In this document: positions 13,308 to 14,290 of the stretch, piece after piece
How positions within the stretch are numbered: position 1 is the first letter of the stretch
Layout of the letters: each line of letters begins with the position of its first letter
Assembly: GCA_035605155.1 (NCBI GenBank)
Contig: DATNHC010000019.1
Location: forward strand, 1 to 14,290
Length of the DNA: 14,290 nt
Direction: 5' to 3'
Origin: VRUE01 sp035605155
GTDB taxonomy: Bacteria; Actinomycetota; Thermoleophilia; Solirubrobacterales; 70-9
Translations under genes and position numbers: made by a program
Notes under the pieces: model-generated
Database searches by the model: none
What the model was told of the DNA's origin: nothing
What the model saw: only the letters and a program-made list of their open reading frames with translations

Positions 13308-14065
13308 GCCCCCGCGCACCGAACCGCGTGCTGGACCTGCGGCTGGCATGTGGATTGGCCGCAATCGGGCTGATCGGCACGCTCGTCTCCCCCGGCGGTT
13401 GGCTGCAGGCCGTCCTGCTCTCGCCGCTCGTGCTCGTTGCAACCGGCTACGCGATTACCGCGGCCCTCTTCCCACCCGGCGCCACGGAGCGCGAAGACAG
13501 GTACGTCCATGTGTTCGTCTTCAGCGTCAGCGCCGCCGCCCTCGGCGGTCTGCTCGTCCAGTTCGCCGTCGATCTCGATCGGGCCGCCTGGATTGCGATC
13601 TCCACGATCGTCACCTTCGGCGCCAGCGCGATTGCAGCCAGGAGGCGGCAGACGACGCCGATCCAACGGCGTCGCTCGGCGCCGCTCCGGGCGCCAGCGG
13701 GAGCTCTGTGGGCGGTGGGCTTTCTCGCCGCGCTGGTAATCGCCGGCGCCGCGGTCGCGATCGCGACCGACGGCGTGCACGAGCAGCAGAGCCGCCAGCG
13801 CTTCGCCTCGCTCTGGGGGCTGCCGGTGGGAACCGGCATCGAAGCGGGGGTCTGGAACCACGGCGGGCCCACCACCTACAGGCTCGATCTAAGCGACGGC
13901 GACGAGCTGCTCGAAAGCCTGCGCCTGCGCCTCTCCACCCACGAGCGCTGGAGCAAGCGGCTCGGGGCGACCGTCGCGGGGCGGACGGGAACCCTGCTGC
14001 TCACGCTCTACCACGACGCCCTGCCCTACCGCAGCGTCGAGCTCGACCTCGAGGAGCCGGAATGA
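13304..14065 (+). CDS. polytopic membrane protein, DUF1616-like
   Basis: A 253-residue protein with about five membrane segments (near 13-29, 31-54, 68-89, 93-112 and 133-156). The C-terminal domain (157-253) is probably extracytoplasmic. It contains SLWGLPVGTGIEAGVWNHGG, a strand-rich stretch with YRLDLSDGDELLESLRLRL, and a final PYRSVELDLEEPE. The LVSPGG...VATGYAITAALFPPG segment and the later soluble domain resemble DUF1616-type membrane proteins found next to surface-glycan genes in archaea and bacteria. That resemblance is from pattern, not from a search. No catalytic residues are evident. GTG at 13304 overlaps the previous TGA by 4 bases and has only a weak G-rich ribosome site. Its own stop overlaps the next ATG (ATGA), so coupled translation in the operon is likely. 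It may help polymerise or export the product of the upstream transferases. Confidence 0.75.
   Translation: MSPRAPNRVLDLRLACGLAAIGLIGTLVSPGGWLQAVLLSPLVLVATGYAITAALFPPGATEREDRYVHVFVFSVSAAALGGLLVQFAVDLDRAAWIAISTIVTFGASAIAARRRQTTPIQRRRSAPLRAPAGALWAVGFLAALVIAGAAVAIATDGVHEQQSRQRFASLWGLPVGTGIEAGVWNHGGPTTYRLDLSDGDELLESLRLRLSTHERWSKRLGATVAGRTGTLLLTLYHDALPYRSVELDLEEPE
14052..14056 (+). promoter_or_regulatory. Shine-Dalgarno for the gene starting at 14062
   Basis: AGGAG with a 5-base spacer before the ATG at 14062. It supports that ATG, which overlaps the preceding stop, as a real start. Confidence 0.65.
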
Positions 14066-14290
14066 GCTCGCCGGACGTAAACATCCCCAACAGCAGGATC
14101 GGGGCGCGACGGAGAACGGCCCGACAGCGCCGAGTCGCGCGGCTCTCCCTCGGCCTGGCGCCCTTGCTGGCCGTGGTCGCCGCAGCCGGCCTGCTGATGG
14201 TGGCCTTCGGCAACAACGCAGCGAGGCTCGACCAGGGCGAGGCCCAAGTGCTTTTCTGGGGCGGGCTGATCGTCATCTACGCCCCCCTGG
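14062..14290 (+). CDS. N-terminal part of a membrane protein, cut by window end
   Basis: 76 codons are visible, open to the right edge. The start ATG overlaps the previous stop (ATGA) and has a good AGGAG site. The first 28 residues are polar and strongly basic (ARRRTARQRRVAR), pointing to a cytosolic N-terminus. A first membrane helix runs about 29-49 (LSLGLAPLLAVVAAAG), then a short loop (NNAARLDQGEAQ), then the start of a second helix (VLFWGGLIVIYAPL). This looks like the beginning of a polytopic protein, and its place in the operon suggests a polymerase, flippase or ArnT-like transferase. No family can be named from this part. Confidence 0.75.
   Translation, partial: MSSPDVNIPNSRIGARRRTARQRRVARLSLGLAPLLAVVAAAGLLMVAFGNNAARLDQGEAQVLFWGGLIVIYAPL

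Noticed and set aside
12510..13442. 310-codon minus-strand frame opposite the GT4 gene
   Set aside because: Shadow of a gene whose E-x7-E and other motifs are intact.
1..14290. tRNA, rRNA, CRISPR arrays, transposases
   Set aside because: None seen on either strand.

Overview
The window is GC-rich (roughly two-thirds G+C by eye), with dense coding, GTG and TTG starts, 4-nt stop/start overlaps and long antisense open frames typical of such DNA. The protein types fit a high-GC actinobacterium: cytosolic Hanks-type kinase, actinobacterial-style GT2 enzymes, and a Chloroflexus-type malyl-CoA lyase. My best guess is the Thermoleophilia/Solirubrobacterales area. That placement is inference from sequence character, not from a marker gene.

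Layout. (1) 1-755: 3' part of a UDP-GlcNAc/ManNAc-type nucleotide-sugar 6-dehydrogenase. (2) 797-1162 (-): small SCP2-like protein. (3) 1210-2091: soluble serine/threonine kinase with DLS in place of DFG. (4) 2169-2699: one-pass membrane protein with an acidic, Thr-rich repetitive tail. (5) 2724-2827: 104-bp intergenic element with perfect 21-bp inverted arms. (6) 5603-2827 (-): a pabB to acyl-CoA dehydrogenase pair with coupled start. (7) 5622-6419: pabC-like aminotransferase, divergent from pabB. (8) 6310-6729 (-): coiled-coil hypothetical overlapping the pabC 3' end. (9) 6832-7884: malyl-CoA lyase. (10) 7885-8085: structured and partly AT-rich intergenic region. (11) 8086 to window end: six tightly packed surface-glycan genes. 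These are a chimeric membrane/Rossmann/GT2 protein, two GT2 enzymes, a GT4 enzyme, a DUF1616-like membrane protein, and the start of another membrane protein.

How they work together. The dehydrogenase at the left edge would supply a UDP-HexNAc uronate. The six-gene set at the right edge looks like an operon for assembly of a cell-surface polysaccharide or glycolipid. Between them lie folate (p-aminobenzoate) synthesis genes, acyl-CoA metabolism and glyoxylate/acyl-CoA carbon metabolism.

The most unusual things seen are: a polyprenyl-glycosylphosphotransferase-like N-terminal half fused to a GT2 catalytic domain in place of the usual sugar-phosphotransferase domain; and three long perfect inverted repeats with unrelated arm sequences. 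The repeats have 21-bp arms between genes, 19-bp arms inside pabB, and 13-bp arms inside the GT4 gene.
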